Below are positions 1-8,030 of a stretch of DNA of 24,963 bases, in pieces (the first letter of the stretch is position 1; the number at the start of each line of letters is the position of its first letter). Position numbers and translations under genes: made by a program. The notes beneath the pieces are model-generated. The model did no database searches. It saw only the letters and a program-made list of their open reading frames with translations, and had not been told where the DNA came from. The stretch comes from CAIJMI01 sp964448085 (GTDB taxonomy: Bacteria; Patescibacteriota; Microgenomatia; UBA10105; UBA927), in NCBI GenBank assembly GCA_964448085.1, contig CAYUUX010000012.1, forward strand, positions 1 through 24,963. The letters are read 5' to 3'.

Positions 1-972
1 TGTTCCAAACTGATCATTCGGTTGTATCCCCTCTTACAAAATTTGCATCCGTGTGCTGTATGCTTTTTGGGTGATACGAATACAACCATGGGGTGCATAG
101 CAGCAATGCAGCTCAACATCCCAATAGTTCATATCGAAGGGTGTTGGCGCTCCTATGATTGGCGGATGCCTGAAGAAAAGTATCGCACACTCATCGATCA
201 TGTTGCCGATATCATTTATACGTACGAACAGGAATATAAGGAGCAAGGAATTCAGGAAGGGCTCAATCCCCGATCCATTATCGTAACCAAAAATCCTATC
301 GTCGATATCCTGCAGGAGTTCTACTTTAAAAAAAGGAAATCATTTGAAAGACTTTCCACAAAAACGTTTTTTACCTCTCGCGGTCTCACCCAACATCGCT
401 ACATTCTCATGACATGTCACAGAAGAGAAAACGTCGAAAATAAAGAGGCGCTCCAAAACATTATGAAACTAGTTGAAAAGGCCAAGATCCCCGTCTACTT
501 TCCGGCAAGTTATAGAACACAGAATATGTTACGCATGTTTCGAATACCTCTTCCAAAGAATTGTATCGTCACAAATCCGATTGGCTATCAAGACATGCTG
601 CAATTGCTGACAAAAGCTCAGGCTGTTTTTACCGATTCCGGAACCGTTATCGAAGAAACATGTGTTTTAGGAATACCTGCAATTCAAATGCGCAAATCAA
701 CGGAACGTCCGCAAGTATATGACGTACAATCATGTGTGAAGTTTGACCCTGAACAACCCAAGAAATACCCATTCGGCAGAGTGCTTAAAAAACTCGCGTA
801 CATTCAACAGCACAGAACCTGGAAACAGCCGTTGGGCGACGGCTGTGCATCGAAACGAATCGCACAGGATCTCATAAAACGTGTCCGCACGAATGCATTT
901 CGAACACATTCGCCAAAAGCCCTACATCTTTCTACAGAAAGGTCATACCGTGAAGATGGCATTCCGATCTAA
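1..972 (+). CDS. wecB: UDP-N-acetylglucosamine 2-epimerase, 5' end cut by window
   Basis: The reading frame is open to base 1, so the N-terminus (roughly 70 residues judging from the family) lies outside the window; the TTG at 22 is probably internal. The protein should interconvert UDP-GlcNAc and UDP-ManNAc in the cytoplasm, feeding surface-polysaccharide synthesis. Visible family motifs in order are GDTNTT (early nucleotide-binding loop), HIEG, the PEEKYRTLIDHVAD segment, VTKNPIVD, the TCHRREN signature and the late DSGTVIEE...TERPQ stretch. The usual forms are DSGG.QEE and HVEAG, so this is a divergent member in which GG has become GT and EAG has become EGC. Its 3' end overlaps the next glycosyltransferase gene, which points to co-transcription. 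The family call is firm; whether the natural substrate is UDP-GlcNAc or a related amino-sugar nucleotide is not. Confidence 0.88.
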   Translation, partial: CSKLIIRLYPLLQNLHPCAVCFLGDTNTTMGCIAAMQLNIPIVHIEGCWRSYDWRMPEEKYRTLIDHVADIIYTYEQEYKEQGIQEGLNPRSIIVTKNPIVDILQEFYFKKRKSFERLSTKTFFTSRGLTQHRYILMTCHRRENVENKEALQNIMKLVEKAKIPVYFPASYRTQNMLRMFRIPLPKNCIVTNPIGYQDMLQLLTKAQAVFTDSGTVIEETCVLGIPAIQMRKSTERPQVYDVQSCVKFDPEQPKKYPFGRVLKKLAYIQQHRTWKQPLGDGCASKRIAQDLIKRVRTNAFRTHSPKALHLSTERSYREDGIPI

Positions 973-1714
973 ACAGAAAAAAAACGATACCCGAAAAACT
1001 GCGGAAAGCATCGCAGTGTTAATACCCATGCACAATGAAGAACACGCAGCTACCCGATGTGTGCAATCGGTAATCAACGCGTTGAAATATATTCGCTATC
1101 AACATCTTCTTGTCGTGATAAACGACGGCAGCACCGACGCAACGGAAAAAATTCTTAACGCGCTTTGCAAAAAATACAGAAGGAAGCTCGCATTGCTTCA
1201 CCACGCAACAAATCATGGCTATGGAGCCGCACTCAAATCCGGCATGGACTATGCCAGACACAAAGGATTTACGTATGCACTGTGTATGGATTCGGACGGA
1301 ACCAATGATCCAAAATATATTTCCACATTTGCCGACAAGATACCTCAGGGATATGACTGCGTCAAAGCATCACGCTATATCCGAGGATCAAAAGTCATCG
1401 GCGTACCGCGCAACCGCATATGGGTATCCAAAGTCGGCAATGCCATAGCATCTGCGCTCTTCCATATGGGCATACGCGATTATACCAACGGTTTCAGAAT
1501 GGTACGGCTAGCAAGTACGAAACATATCCCATATAGGGAACCTGGATTTGCAAGCATTCTGGAGGAGTTATATTTCTTTAAACGTTTCAAGGCACGCTGT
1601 ATGGAAATCCCCACGACACTCACTGCGCGAACCAGCACAAAAACACATTTCCGATATACTGTACATACGTTGTACAGTTACCTAAAATACGCACTGTATG
1701 CGGTATTCACTTAA
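950..1714 (+). CDS. Family 2 glycosyltransferase, dolichyl/undecaprenyl-phosphate sugar transferase type
   Basis: A GT-A fold transferase of 254 residues, probably moving a sugar from a nucleotide donor onto a lipid phosphate or a growing glycan at the inner membrane face. The GT2 hallmarks are visible: LIPMHNEE near the N-terminus, INDGSTD, NHGYGAALKSGM, and the metal-binding MDSDGTNDP, followed by TNGFRM, which is typical of the DPM1/DPG-synthase branch. There is no C-terminal transmembrane pair. The frame extends up to 881, but GTG at 950 has an AAAGG ribosome site (938-942) 7 nt upstream; ATG at 956 is the alternative. It overlaps wecB by 23 bases and the following SDR gene by 17, so translation is probably coupled. 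Acceptor and donor are unknown. Confidence 0.85.
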   Translation: MKMAFRSKQKKNDTRKTAESIAVLIPMHNEEHAATRCVQSVINALKYIRYQHLLVVINDGSTDATEKILNALCKKYRRKLALLHHATNHGYGAALKSGMDYARHKGFTYALCMDSDGTNDPKYISTFADKIPQGYDCVKASRYIRGSKVIGVPRNRIWVSKVGNAIASALFHMGIRDYTNGFRMVRLASTKHIPYREPGFASILEELYFFKRFKARCMEIPTTLTARTSTKTHFRYTVHTLYSYLKYALYAVFT

Positions 1715-3188
1715 ACATATTGTCTATCACCCGATACTGTCGCGGATCGTCTTCGATGCCATCGTTATTTTTGGAATATACACAATTGTTTCAGTCCTCT
1801 TGTCCAGTCTATCCACCCCTTCTTTCCCGTGGTATCTCCCACTCCTGATAACCGTATGCCAATTGTCTATGCAATATCTTTGGGGACTGTATTCGTTCCT
1901 TACTACGAGCAGCATTGTTTGGAAAATCGTTTTATTCTCACTTGCAACGCTCATCGGAGGAATACTCGCGGCACTTTGTACACCTTCCCTACCCGGGGTG
2001 GTGTTCGCCGCCTCCTTCTCGACACTATTCCTGATTCTTCCGAGGATACTTTTCCATATATATAAGCCGCAACCGAATATTCTTTTTTCAAAAATTACCT
2101 CCCCCAAAATAGTAAAAACATTTCCCGTGTTAGTGGTCGGAGGCGCCGGATATATCGGATACCATATTGTCCAACAACTGCTCAAAAAGGGATACCGCGT
2201 CAGGGTGTTTGATACATTCTATTACGACAAACACGTATTTGACGATATTCCAAAATCGATGCCGCTGGAAATAATACGGGGAGACATAACGGATATTTAT
2301 CAATTGAATCTTGCGCTACAAAATATCCAAGCAGTCATTCACCTTGCTGGTTTGGTGGGTGATCCGTCATGCGCAATTGACGATAATCTCACGCGTCACA
2401 TTAATGTGTCTTCAACGAGATTACTCAAGGAGGCAGTAAAAGCATTCGGCATACAACGGTTCATTTTTGCTTCCAGTTGTTCCGTGTACGGCATGACAAA
2501 ACATATTGCCACGGAAGAATCCCGTGTGCATCCATTATCACTCTATGCGCAAACAAAACTGGATTCGGAGAAAGAACTCCTCCGCGACACCTTCGATAAC
2601 TTTCATCCAACCATACTTCGATTTGCAACCGTATTTGGTCATTCACAACGGATGCGTTTTGATTTGATCATCAACCAATTGACGGCACAAGCATTTGAAA
2701 AAGGAAGCATGACATTGTATGGTGGTCAACAAATTCGTCCGTTTATACATGTTCGGGATGTTGCACGGGCTGTTCTTCTCACGCTCGAATCTCCACTTTC
2801 CACAGTGAGCAGACGCATATTTAATGTGGGAGATTCCCGAATGAATTATTCTATACAATCGCTTGCCGAACACATCGCAGCACTCGTTGAAAGTCGAAAC
2901 CATACAAAACCGGTTCTCCACATTCTTGAACATATGAAGGACCACCGCAGCTATGCGGTATCATTTGACAGGATTCATCAAAACCTTGGATTTGTTGCCG
3001 CAACAACGTTGCAGCAGGGTGTAAAGGAAATTTACATGAATCTGAAAAAACACAGATATGTGCAACCGTTAACAAACAAAAAATATAGTAATGTTAAAAT
3101 GACAGCAGCTATTCAAAAAAAATATTGTAATCCACAATATCAACAGACACACTATGCATCACTGAACGAAGGGTCCACGAACAGATGA
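1698..3188 (+). CDS. Membrane-anchored extended SDR (nucleotide-sugar epimerase/dehydratase)
   Basis: A 496-residue protein with two parts. Residues 1-125 form about four hydrophobic segments resembling the membrane half of PglF/CapD-type dehydratases. From about 143 an extended short-chain dehydrogenase begins: GGAGYIG (148-154) binds NAD(P), HLAG lies at 215-218, SSCSVYG at 259-265, the catalytic YxxxK is Y283-K287, and RPFIHVRD at 347-354 is typical of NDP-sugar epimerases and dehydratases. The catalytic part looks GalE/RfbB-like rather than CapD-like, and there is no separate CoA-binding-like domain between it and the membrane part. It should modify a nucleotide sugar at the cytoplasmic membrane face. 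The C-terminal tail (about 455-496) is basic and not recognised. It overlaps the GT2 gene and ends just before a -10 box for the next gene. Confidence 0.82.
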   Translation: MRYSLKHIVYHPILSRIVFDAIVIFGIYTIVSVLLSSLSTPSFPWYLPLLITVCQLSMQYLWGLYSFLTTSSIVWKIVLFSLATLIGGILAALCTPSLPGVVFAASFSTLFLILPRILFHIYKPQPNILFSKITSPKIVKTFPVLVVGGAGYIGYHIVQQLLKKGYRVRVFDTFYYDKHVFDDIPKSMPLEIIRGDITDIYQLNLALQNIQAVIHLAGLVGDPSCAIDDNLTRHINVSSTRLLKEAVKAFGIQRFIFASSCSVYGMTKHIATEESRVHPLSLYAQTKLDSEKELLRDTFDNFHPTILRFATVFGHSQRMRFDLIINQLTAQAFEKGSMTLYGGQQIRPFIHVRDVARAVLLTLESPLSTVSRRIFNVGDSRMNYSIQSLAEHIAALVESRNHTKPVLHILEHMKDHRSYAVSFDRIHQNLGFVAATTLQQGVKEIYMNLKKHRYVQPLTNKKYSNVKMTAAIQKKYCNPQYQQTHYASLNEGSTNR

Positions 3189-3190
3189 TA

Positions 3191-3196
3191 TATAAT
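3191..3196 (+). promoter_or_regulatory. -10 box TATAAT directly upstream of the DUF5989-like gene
   Basis: A perfect TATAAT ends 8 nt before the ATG at 3205, with an overlapping TATACT at 3196-3201. A transcript from it would start on or within a few bases of the ATG, so it would be leaderless or nearly so. No convincing -35 lies 16-18 bp upstream. It may be an internal promoter separating the carbamoyltransferase subset from the upstream sugar genes. Confidence 0.45.
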
Positions 3197-3204
3197 ATAC
3201 TCAT

Positions 3205-3357
3205 ATGTTTGCCGCATTAAAACAACTCATCAGTCTTGGAATGCAATCGAAAAAAATCTGGCTGCTCCCAATACTCTTATTTTTTCTCATCATTACGCTT
3301 TTGGTCATCAGTGCACAGCTCAGTCCACTTCCTGTCTTTTTGTACCCGATCCTATGA
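3205..3357 (+). CDS. DUF5989-like small membrane protein
   Basis: A 50-residue protein with a short amphipathic N-terminus (1-17), one transmembrane segment (about 18-35) containing the KKIWLLPILLFF stretch, and a C-terminal SAQLSPLPVFLYPIL tail. This layout, especially the W-L-L-P entry to the helix and the S-x-L-x-P-F-x-Y-x-L ending, matches my recollection of the DUF5989 family, about 50 aa long and encoded next to NodU-type carbamoyltransferases and SxtJ. Function is unknown; a membrane adaptor for the carbamoyltransferase would fit. Its stop overlaps the next ATG (ATGA), so translation is coupled. It is too short for routine ORF calling. The assignment rests on pattern and context, not on a search. 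Confidence 0.7.
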   Translation: MFAALKQLISLGMQSKKIWLLPILLFFLIITLLVISAQLSPLPVFLYPIL

Positions 3358-3542
3358 AGATCGTACAAAAAATCAATGCCGTTTTTATCTCCCTTTTGTT
3401 GTCTCTTATATATATTTGTGTCATTGGCATATCAAAAATTCTGTATATTTTCATGACAAAAAAAATACCCAAGCAAAATACTTTCTGGCATTTACCAAAC
3501 AAGCAAAAAACAAATAAAAACGAACTACGCTCAGCATATTAA
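3354..3542 (+). CDS. SxtJ-like mini membrane protein
   Basis: A 62-residue protein with one clear transmembrane segment (about 10-35), then a basic tail with a W-containing motif (NTFWHLPNK) near residue 45. It resembles the C-terminal third of SxtJ-family proteins, which end in a transmembrane helix, a lysine/arginine-rich turn and an S-Y-W/F-W segment; ordinary SxtJ proteins are about twice as long. It starts inside the stop of the DUF5989-like gene and ends 2 bases before the carbamoyltransferase, so the three form a tight set. The function of SxtJ is not established; a role with the carbamoyltransferase in saxitoxin and polysaccharide clusters is inferred only from co-occurrence. It could also be an unrelated single-helix peptide. 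Confidence 0.6.
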   Translation: MKIVQKINAVFISLLLSLIYICVIGISKILYIFMTKKIPKQNTFWHLPNKQKTNKNELRSAY

Positions 3543-3544
3543 CT

Positions 3545-5242
3545 ATGACAATTCTCGGAATATCTGCTTTTTATCACGATAGCGCTGCAGCAATAATTAT
3601 CGACGGAAAAGTAATTGTCGCACTTGAAGAAGAACGTTTCAGCAGAGTAAAACATGACAATCAATTCCCTTTTACGGCAATCAACCGCGCGTTGCAGCTA
3701 GCAAATCTTTCAATGGATGCAATTGACGCAATCGCATATTACGAAAAACCACTCCGCAAGTTTGAACGGATTATTGAAACGTTCGTACAAACCTATCCGC
3801 ATGCACTCAAGCCATTCATAAAAACAATTCCGGAATGGCTTGGAACAAAACTATCCGTTGAACATATTATCAGAAATAAATTACATTTTAATAAACAGAT
3901 ATTTTTTGTCCCACATCATCTTTCTCATGCCGCCGCGTCATTCTATACTTCACCTTTTCACCACGCTGCTATCCTCACGGTTGATGGTGTCGGTGAATAT
4001 GAAACAACTGCGTTATGGCATGCAACAGACAAGCCAATACAACAGCTTAAATATATTAATTTTCCTGATTCCATCGGCCTTCTTTACTCCACCTTTACCG
4101 CTTTTTTGGGATTTAAAATAAACGAAGATGAATACAAAGTTATGGGTCTCGCAGCATACGGAAAACCATCATATGAAAACCGTATACGCCAACTCGTTGA
4201 TGTGAAACCCGATGGGAGCTTTCGGCTGAATCAGCGATACTTTGGTTACCGAACTTCATTTTGTATGTGGAACAGACATTTTGAAACGTTATTTGGAAAA
4301 CCAAGAAAATCCCACGAAATAGTGGAAAAACGACATAAGGACATCGCACATAGCCTACAAAAAGTCACCGAGGAAATTCTTTTTACAATGCTTCGGCATC
4401 TTCATGAAATCACGAAAGAAGGTAATCTTTGCATAGGCGGCGGTGTCGCTTTGAATGCGCTTGCCAACGGCAAAATATACACGAATACTCCATTCAAGCG
4501 GGTACATATCTTAGGAAGTTCCAGTGACAGTAGTACTTCTGTTGGAGCAGCGTTATATTGTTACTATAACGTACTCGGAAAAGGAACGCATACGGAACTC
4601 CCCACCTTATCGCTTGGAACTAATTATGACGATGAAAGTATCGAACGCATTCTAAAACTCTATCCAATAACATATGAAAAAATTACAGATGAGCAAAGAA
4701 TGCTCAAAATAGTAACAAATGCATTAACACATAAAAAAATTGTCGGATGGTTCAAAGGTGCAATGGAATTTGGCCCACGGGCACTCGGTAACAGATCGAT
4801 ACTTTCCGCTACAAATCCCTACGGGATGAAAACAAGAGTGAATGTCATAAAACGGAGGGAACAATTCCGCCCTTTTGCCGGATCAGTACTTCAGAACTAT
4901 GTCAGTGACTATTTTATAGTTCCGGAAAAGAAGCATAAATCGTCATATATGAATTTTTGTTTCCAAGTGAAAGAAAACAAACAAATGCAACTTGCCGCGA
5001 TTGTTCATAAAGACAAAACATGTCGCATACAAACCGTATCTGAGGCAAACGGGACATATTACAGACTCTTGAAGATGTATTACAAAAAAACGGGAATACC
5101 GTGCATTTTAAACACAAGTTTTAATCTTAAAGGAGATCCTATTGTGGAAACACCCAGACAGGCATTAGAAACTTTCTTAAAAACATCTATGCACATGTTA
5201 ATTATGAACGACTATATGATACAAAGACTCGTAAAGCCTTAA
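3545..5242 (+). CDS. NodU/CmcH-family O-carbamoyltransferase
   Basis: A 565-residue enzyme expected to move a carbamoyl group from carbamoyl phosphate, through a carbamoyl-adenylate formed with ATP, onto a sugar hydroxyl. The N-terminal Kae1-like domain shows ILGISAFYHDSAAA, LEEERFSRVKHD, the metal-binding HHLSHA (124-129), DGVGEY (147-152), EYKVMGLAAYG (196-206) and IGGGVALNALANGK. The C-terminal domain has the diagnostic GAMEFGPRALGNRSIL (405-420), REQFRPFAGSVL (438-449) and NTSFNLKGDPIV. Length is normal for the family. The usual D-x-G element before the GAA motif reads SSSDSSTSVGAAL, a mild divergence. It sits in a sugar-modifying locus, so the acceptor is probably a surface glycan. The stop overlaps the next ATG (TAATG). 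Confidence 0.93.
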   Translation: MTILGISAFYHDSAAAIIIDGKVIVALEEERFSRVKHDNQFPFTAINRALQLANLSMDAIDAIAYYEKPLRKFERIIETFVQTYPHALKPFIKTIPEWLGTKLSVEHIIRNKLHFNKQIFFVPHHLSHAAASFYTSPFHHAAILTVDGVGEYETTALWHATDKPIQQLKYINFPDSIGLLYSTFTAFLGFKINEDEYKVMGLAAYGKPSYENRIRQLVDVKPDGSFRLNQRYFGYRTSFCMWNRHFETLFGKPRKSHEIVEKRHKDIAHSLQKVTEEILFTMLRHLHEITKEGNLCIGGGVALNALANGKIYTNTPFKRVHILGSSSDSSTSVGAALYCYYNVLGKGTHTELPTLSLGTNYDDESIERILKLYPITYEKITDEQRMLKIVTNALTHKKIVGWFKGAMEFGPRALGNRSILSATNPYGMKTRVNVIKRREQFRPFAGSVLQNYVSDYFIVPEKKHKSSYMNFCFQVKENKQMQLAAIVHKDKTCRIQTVSEANGTYYRLLKMYYKKTGIPCILNTSFNLKGDPIVETPRQALETFLKTSMHMLIMNDYMIQRLVKP

Positions 5243-6597
5243 TGAATAATATTTATATGAAAAACCACAGTAAATTTTTCGATATGCTAACCCGCAATGT
5301 TAGCCCAAAAGCAATTTTGAACAGAAAAACGTTAGAAATCGCGTGCGTGATATTTTGTTATTGCTTGTTTGGTTATATATTTTTCCATTTCATTTATTCT
5401 TATTCTATACGAGTCCCCTATGCGGACGAATGGGGGTTAACAGATGTGGTTACAGATAAAGTAAGACCGCAATATTTTTTTTGGCAGAATAACGAACATC
5501 GTGCAGGCACAACGTTCCTCATTATCCAACTGTTGGCTCATGCGACTCATTGGAATATGCTCTATGAAACTGTAACAACTGGCATACTTATCGCCATCGG
5601 TGCGATACTGGCACTATGGCTGAAGTGGCGATACACGAAGTCTATCACGTATCTTGATTGTATTATTCCAATACTCTTTTTTAACGTATACCAAAGCGAA
5701 AACATTTTATGGGGGATAAACCTGAATCACGTTCTTCCCGCCTTTTTCTTGTTCGTTGCATTATACTTATTTGAAAAACCTACCCGCACACTAAATAATC
5801 ACGCATTACTGGGAGTCGCGCTGCTGAGCGCATATTCTTCATTTCAGGGATTGATAGTATGCCTTATCATAATGGGATTTTTCCTTCATCAATATATTTA
5901 TTCAGACCGTCAAACGAGGAAAAAAACATATATTATCTATGCTCTTGGGATCCTTGCTATTATAGGTTCGTATTTTGTGGGATTTTATGATACTCAGCAT
6001 TTGGGACCACAACAATTAACATTTTCTTTTGCGTTACAATTCTTATCCTCAGAAATAAATGCGGCGATTGGTATTCTTTGGAACAATCAATTTCTAGCTA
6101 TATTACCACTGACTATCACCTTCCTCCTTATTGTGTGCATCGTCTACTGTACTCGCGAGAGAAAAAGAATTCGAGCATATAGCATGGTCGCGTTATTTTT
6201 TTATTCAATCACGTTTCTCTTTCTTATTTTATTTGGCCGTGGAGGACTCGGTTTAGGCGCTGCTTTAACTTCAAGATACAGCACCTATTTGATACCTTTG
6301 TTTTTCGGTGCCTATTTGGTTGGCGTCTTATATCTCAAGGGGTGGGTAAAATATGTTGCCCTAGGAGTATATTGTAGCTTTATTTTTCTTACGCTTCGCA
6401 ATCAGGAACCGTATATTATCAATGCGGTTAATTGGTCATATAATACGGAAAAATGGAAAACTTGTTATCTGCGAATTGCAGATATTGATCGATGTAACAC
6501 GATCTCAAATATACAAATCTACAACAATGATAATTCGGAAATTATTGACAGGGTCAACAAATTAAAAACCAATCACTTAAATTTCTTTTATCCTTAA
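5242..6597 (+). CDS. Polytopic membrane protein, putative GT-C-type glycosyltransferase
   Basis: A 451-residue protein with about ten hydrophobic segments and a short C-terminal soluble tail. After the first helix an extracytoplasmic loop carries PYADEWGL (59-66) and WQNNEHRAGT (81-90). An aspartate in the first loop is typical of GT-C transferases that use lipid-linked sugars, and I recall uncharacterised membrane proteins in polysaccharide loci with the same D-E-W ... H-N-E-H-R pairing. It could therefore add a sugar to an undecaprenyl-linked glycan on the outer side, but the family is not named with certainty. It starts within the stop of the carbamoyltransferase gene. The DNA is visibly more A+T-rich than the downstream housekeeping genes, compatible with acquisition. 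No terminator is evident in the 41-base gap to the convergent TrmH gene. Confidence 0.72.
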   Translation: MNNIYMKNHSKFFDMLTRNVSPKAILNRKTLEIACVIFCYCLFGYIFFHFIYSYSIRVPYADEWGLTDVVTDKVRPQYFFWQNNEHRAGTTFLIIQLLAHATHWNMLYETVTTGILIAIGAILALWLKWRYTKSITYLDCIIPILFFNVYQSENILWGINLNHVLPAFFLFVALYLFEKPTRTLNNHALLGVALLSAYSSFQGLIVCLIIMGFFLHQYIYSDRQTRKKTYIIYALGILAIIGSYFVGFYDTQHLGPQQLTFSFALQFLSSEINAAIGILWNNQFLAILPLTITFLLIVCIVYCTRERKRIRAYSMVALFFYSITFLFLILFGRGGLGLGAALTSRYSTYLIPLFFGAYLVGVLYLKGWVKYVALGVYCSFIFLTLRNQEPYIINAVNWSYNTEKWKTCYLRIADIDRCNTISNIQIYNNDNSEIIDRVNKLKTNHLNFFYP

Positions 6598-6638
6598 CTA
6601 TCTACCCAGAAACAGCATCCACACCTCATGGTATCTGT

Positions 6639-7169
6639 TTATAAGTATCGTACAACGTCATACAGCACAATTCCTGTCGTAACCACTACGTTAAGGGATT
6701 TGTTGATCCCAAACATAGGAAGCTCAATAATCGCGTCTGCCTGAGCAAGCACCTCTTGAGAGACACCTGTTGTTTCATTTCCAACAACGAGAGCCAATGG
6801 AAACGTGTAATTAAAATTTTGAAACGGAACACTTCGCTTGTCCTGTTCAACGGCAATAACTGATATGTGTAGCTCTTTTAAAGTTTTAACAAGTGCTACC
6901 GTGTCCGATGCATACTCCCAATCAACCCATTGCCATGTATTTATGGAAGCCTTTTTGATACGTGTATTCGGGGGTGTTTCTGTTTGCCCACAAAGATACA
7001 CCTTTTCGGCGGCAACTGCATCGGCGAGTCGAAAGATCGATCCGATATTATACGTATCCAACACATTGTCTAAAATAATGGTGATGGGATTTTTTTTTAT
7101 CGATTTTGCAACGCTGGCATCCACTGACTGCGTGCGAAGTTGTTGTGCATTCAATTTCATGAAGTTCAT
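6639..7169 (-). CDS. TrmH/SpoU-family RNA 2'-O-methyltransferase
   Basis: A 176-residue SPOUT methyltransferase that should use S-adenosylmethionine to methylate a ribose 2'-OH in tRNA or rRNA. The three family motifs are present: NIGSIFRLADA (41-51) for RNA binding and catalysis, LVVGNETTGVS (127-137), and IELPMFGINKSLNVV (148-162), which together form the trefoil-knot cofactor pocket. There is no N-terminal substrate-binding extension, so this is the minimal TrmL/TrmH-like form and the RNA target cannot be told. The third motif reads GINKSLNVVV, where families often have SLNVSVA. It begins 6 bases after the PAP2 phosphatase gene ends and is the last gene of that - strand unit. ATG at 7160 is an alternative start. 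Confidence 0.9.
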   Translation of the reverse strand: MNFMKLNAQQLRTQSVDASVAKSIKKNPITIILDNVLDTYNIGSIFRLADAVAAEKVYLCGQTETPPNTRIKKASINTWQWVDWEYASDTVALVKTLKELHISVIAVEQDKRSVPFQNFNYTFPLALVVGNETTGVSQEVLAQADAIIELPMFGINKSLNVVVTTGIVLYDVVRYL

Positions 7170-7175
7170 TATACA

Positions 7176-7757
7176 TCACCGCTTTTTTGAGGCGCGTTTC
7201 TTTGACAAAGCGGTCTTGTTCTTTTTATGCGTAAACCGGGATGTATACCACAAAATAGCAACGCGTCCGATTGCCCATCCGAGTACCCCTCCGATCAACA
7301 CGTCTCCCGGATAATGGTGTCCAAGATATATACGGGAATAGCACACGAGTACAGCAAAGAGATAAAGATACGCTTTCCATCGCGGTTCCTTGTATGCCAA
7401 CACTGTGGCAAGGGCAAACGCAAATGTCGCATGCGTCGAGGGAAACGAATATCCGCTTGGCAAACCGACAACGATAGCCGCATCAAGAACCGATGATGGA
7501 CGTAATCGTGCAACTATATGCTTCACCACCACTTCTGAAAAGAAGTAACTAAACCCGCCGGCAATACCCAAAGGGAAAAGAAATCTATGGTTTTTTTCTT
7601 CCTGGCGCAGTACTAACCACATTCCTAACACGAACCAAATAAAACCTGCGTCACCCAACCCGGAAATAATGGAAAAAACACGATCCAAAAATGGCGTATG
7701 CGGCACACTATTGAGCCAATAAAATACCGTCGTATCAAACTGGGTAATTCCCTGCAT
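7176..7757 (-). CDS. PAP2-family membrane lipid phosphatase (undecaprenyl-PP phosphatase-like)
   Basis: A 193-residue integral membrane protein with about five or six helices. It carries the full three-part PAP2 active site: K79-x6-R86-P87, P106-S-T-H109 (the PSGH motif with G to T), and S141-R-x5-H148-x3-D152. Such enzymes remove phosphate from lipid phosphates or pyrophosphates on the outer membrane face; in bacteria without BacA, homologues recycle undecaprenyl pyrophosphate, and that role is inferred here. The C-terminal 20 residues are strongly basic (KKNKTALSKKRASKKR), probably a cytoplasmic tail. It lies 12 bases after a small membrane protein and 6 before the TrmH gene. The exact lipid substrate is open. 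Confidence 0.9.
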   Translation of the reverse strand: MQGITQFDTTVFYWLNSVPHTPFLDRVFSIISGLGDAGFIWFVLGMWLVLRQEEKNHRFLFPLGIAGGFSYFFSEVVVKHIVARLRPSSVLDAAIVVGLPSGYSFPSTHATFAFALATVLAYKEPRWKAYLYLFAVLVCYSRIYLGHHYPGDVLIGGVLGWAIGRVAILWYTSRFTHKKNKTALSKKRASKKR

Positions 7758-7769
7758 ACACTTCTCCCC

Positions 7770-7982
7770 TTACCGCTGCCCACCAGTTGGTGAAACGGTC
7801 GCTGACGAGCTCGCTGGTGGCACGGGCGATGGCGAAACAAAAATGATTTTTATCGAAGCTTCGGGTGGGACAGGCGAGATTGTCTTCCGTTCGTTAATAA
7901 ATATCCCGATAACAATGACAACAAGCGCAACGATGCCAGCCAAAATTGTTATTGCTGCGATCGTTTTCGTTCGTTCTTCCAT
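7770..7982 (-). CDS. Small single-pass membrane protein with Pro/Ser tail
   Basis: A 70-residue protein, not assigned to a family. A short charged N-terminus (MEERTKT) is followed by a long hydrophobic helix (about 8-28) and a Pro/Ser/Thr/Val-rich extracytoplasmic tail with SPSPVPPASSS. The layout suggests an N-in, C-out anchor. It has a plausible promoter (TTGGAC-17-TATCAT) whose -10 ends 6 nt from the ATG, and it is 12 bases upstream of the PAP2 gene, so it likely leads the small protein-PAP2-TrmH unit. Coding status is supported by position, promoter and composition only. Confidence 0.62.
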   Translation of the reverse strand: MEERTKTIAAITILAGIVALVVIVIGIFINERKTISPVPPEASIKIIFVSPSPVPPASSSATVSPTGGQR

Positions 7983-7988
7983 ACTCTT

Positions 7989-8017
7989 ATGATACTACCA
8001 AAAAATCCACAGTCCAA
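7989..8017 (-). promoter_or_regulatory. Promoter TTGGAC-17-TATCAT for the 70-aa/PAP2/TrmH unit
   Basis: On the - strand the -35 TTGGAC is at 8012-8017 and the -10 TATCAT at 7989-7994, separated by 17 bp. The ATG at 7982 follows after 6 nt, which would give a leaderless transcript. The -35 is weak (3 of 6 bases). Confidence 0.45.
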
Positions 8018-8030
8018 TGCCTCTTTCCTG

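Noticed and set aside
7176..7757. PAP2 gene as a BacA-type undecaprenyl-PP phosphatase
   Set aside because: The K-x6-RP / PSTH / SR-x5-H-x3-D motifs are those of PAP2, not BacA/UppP.
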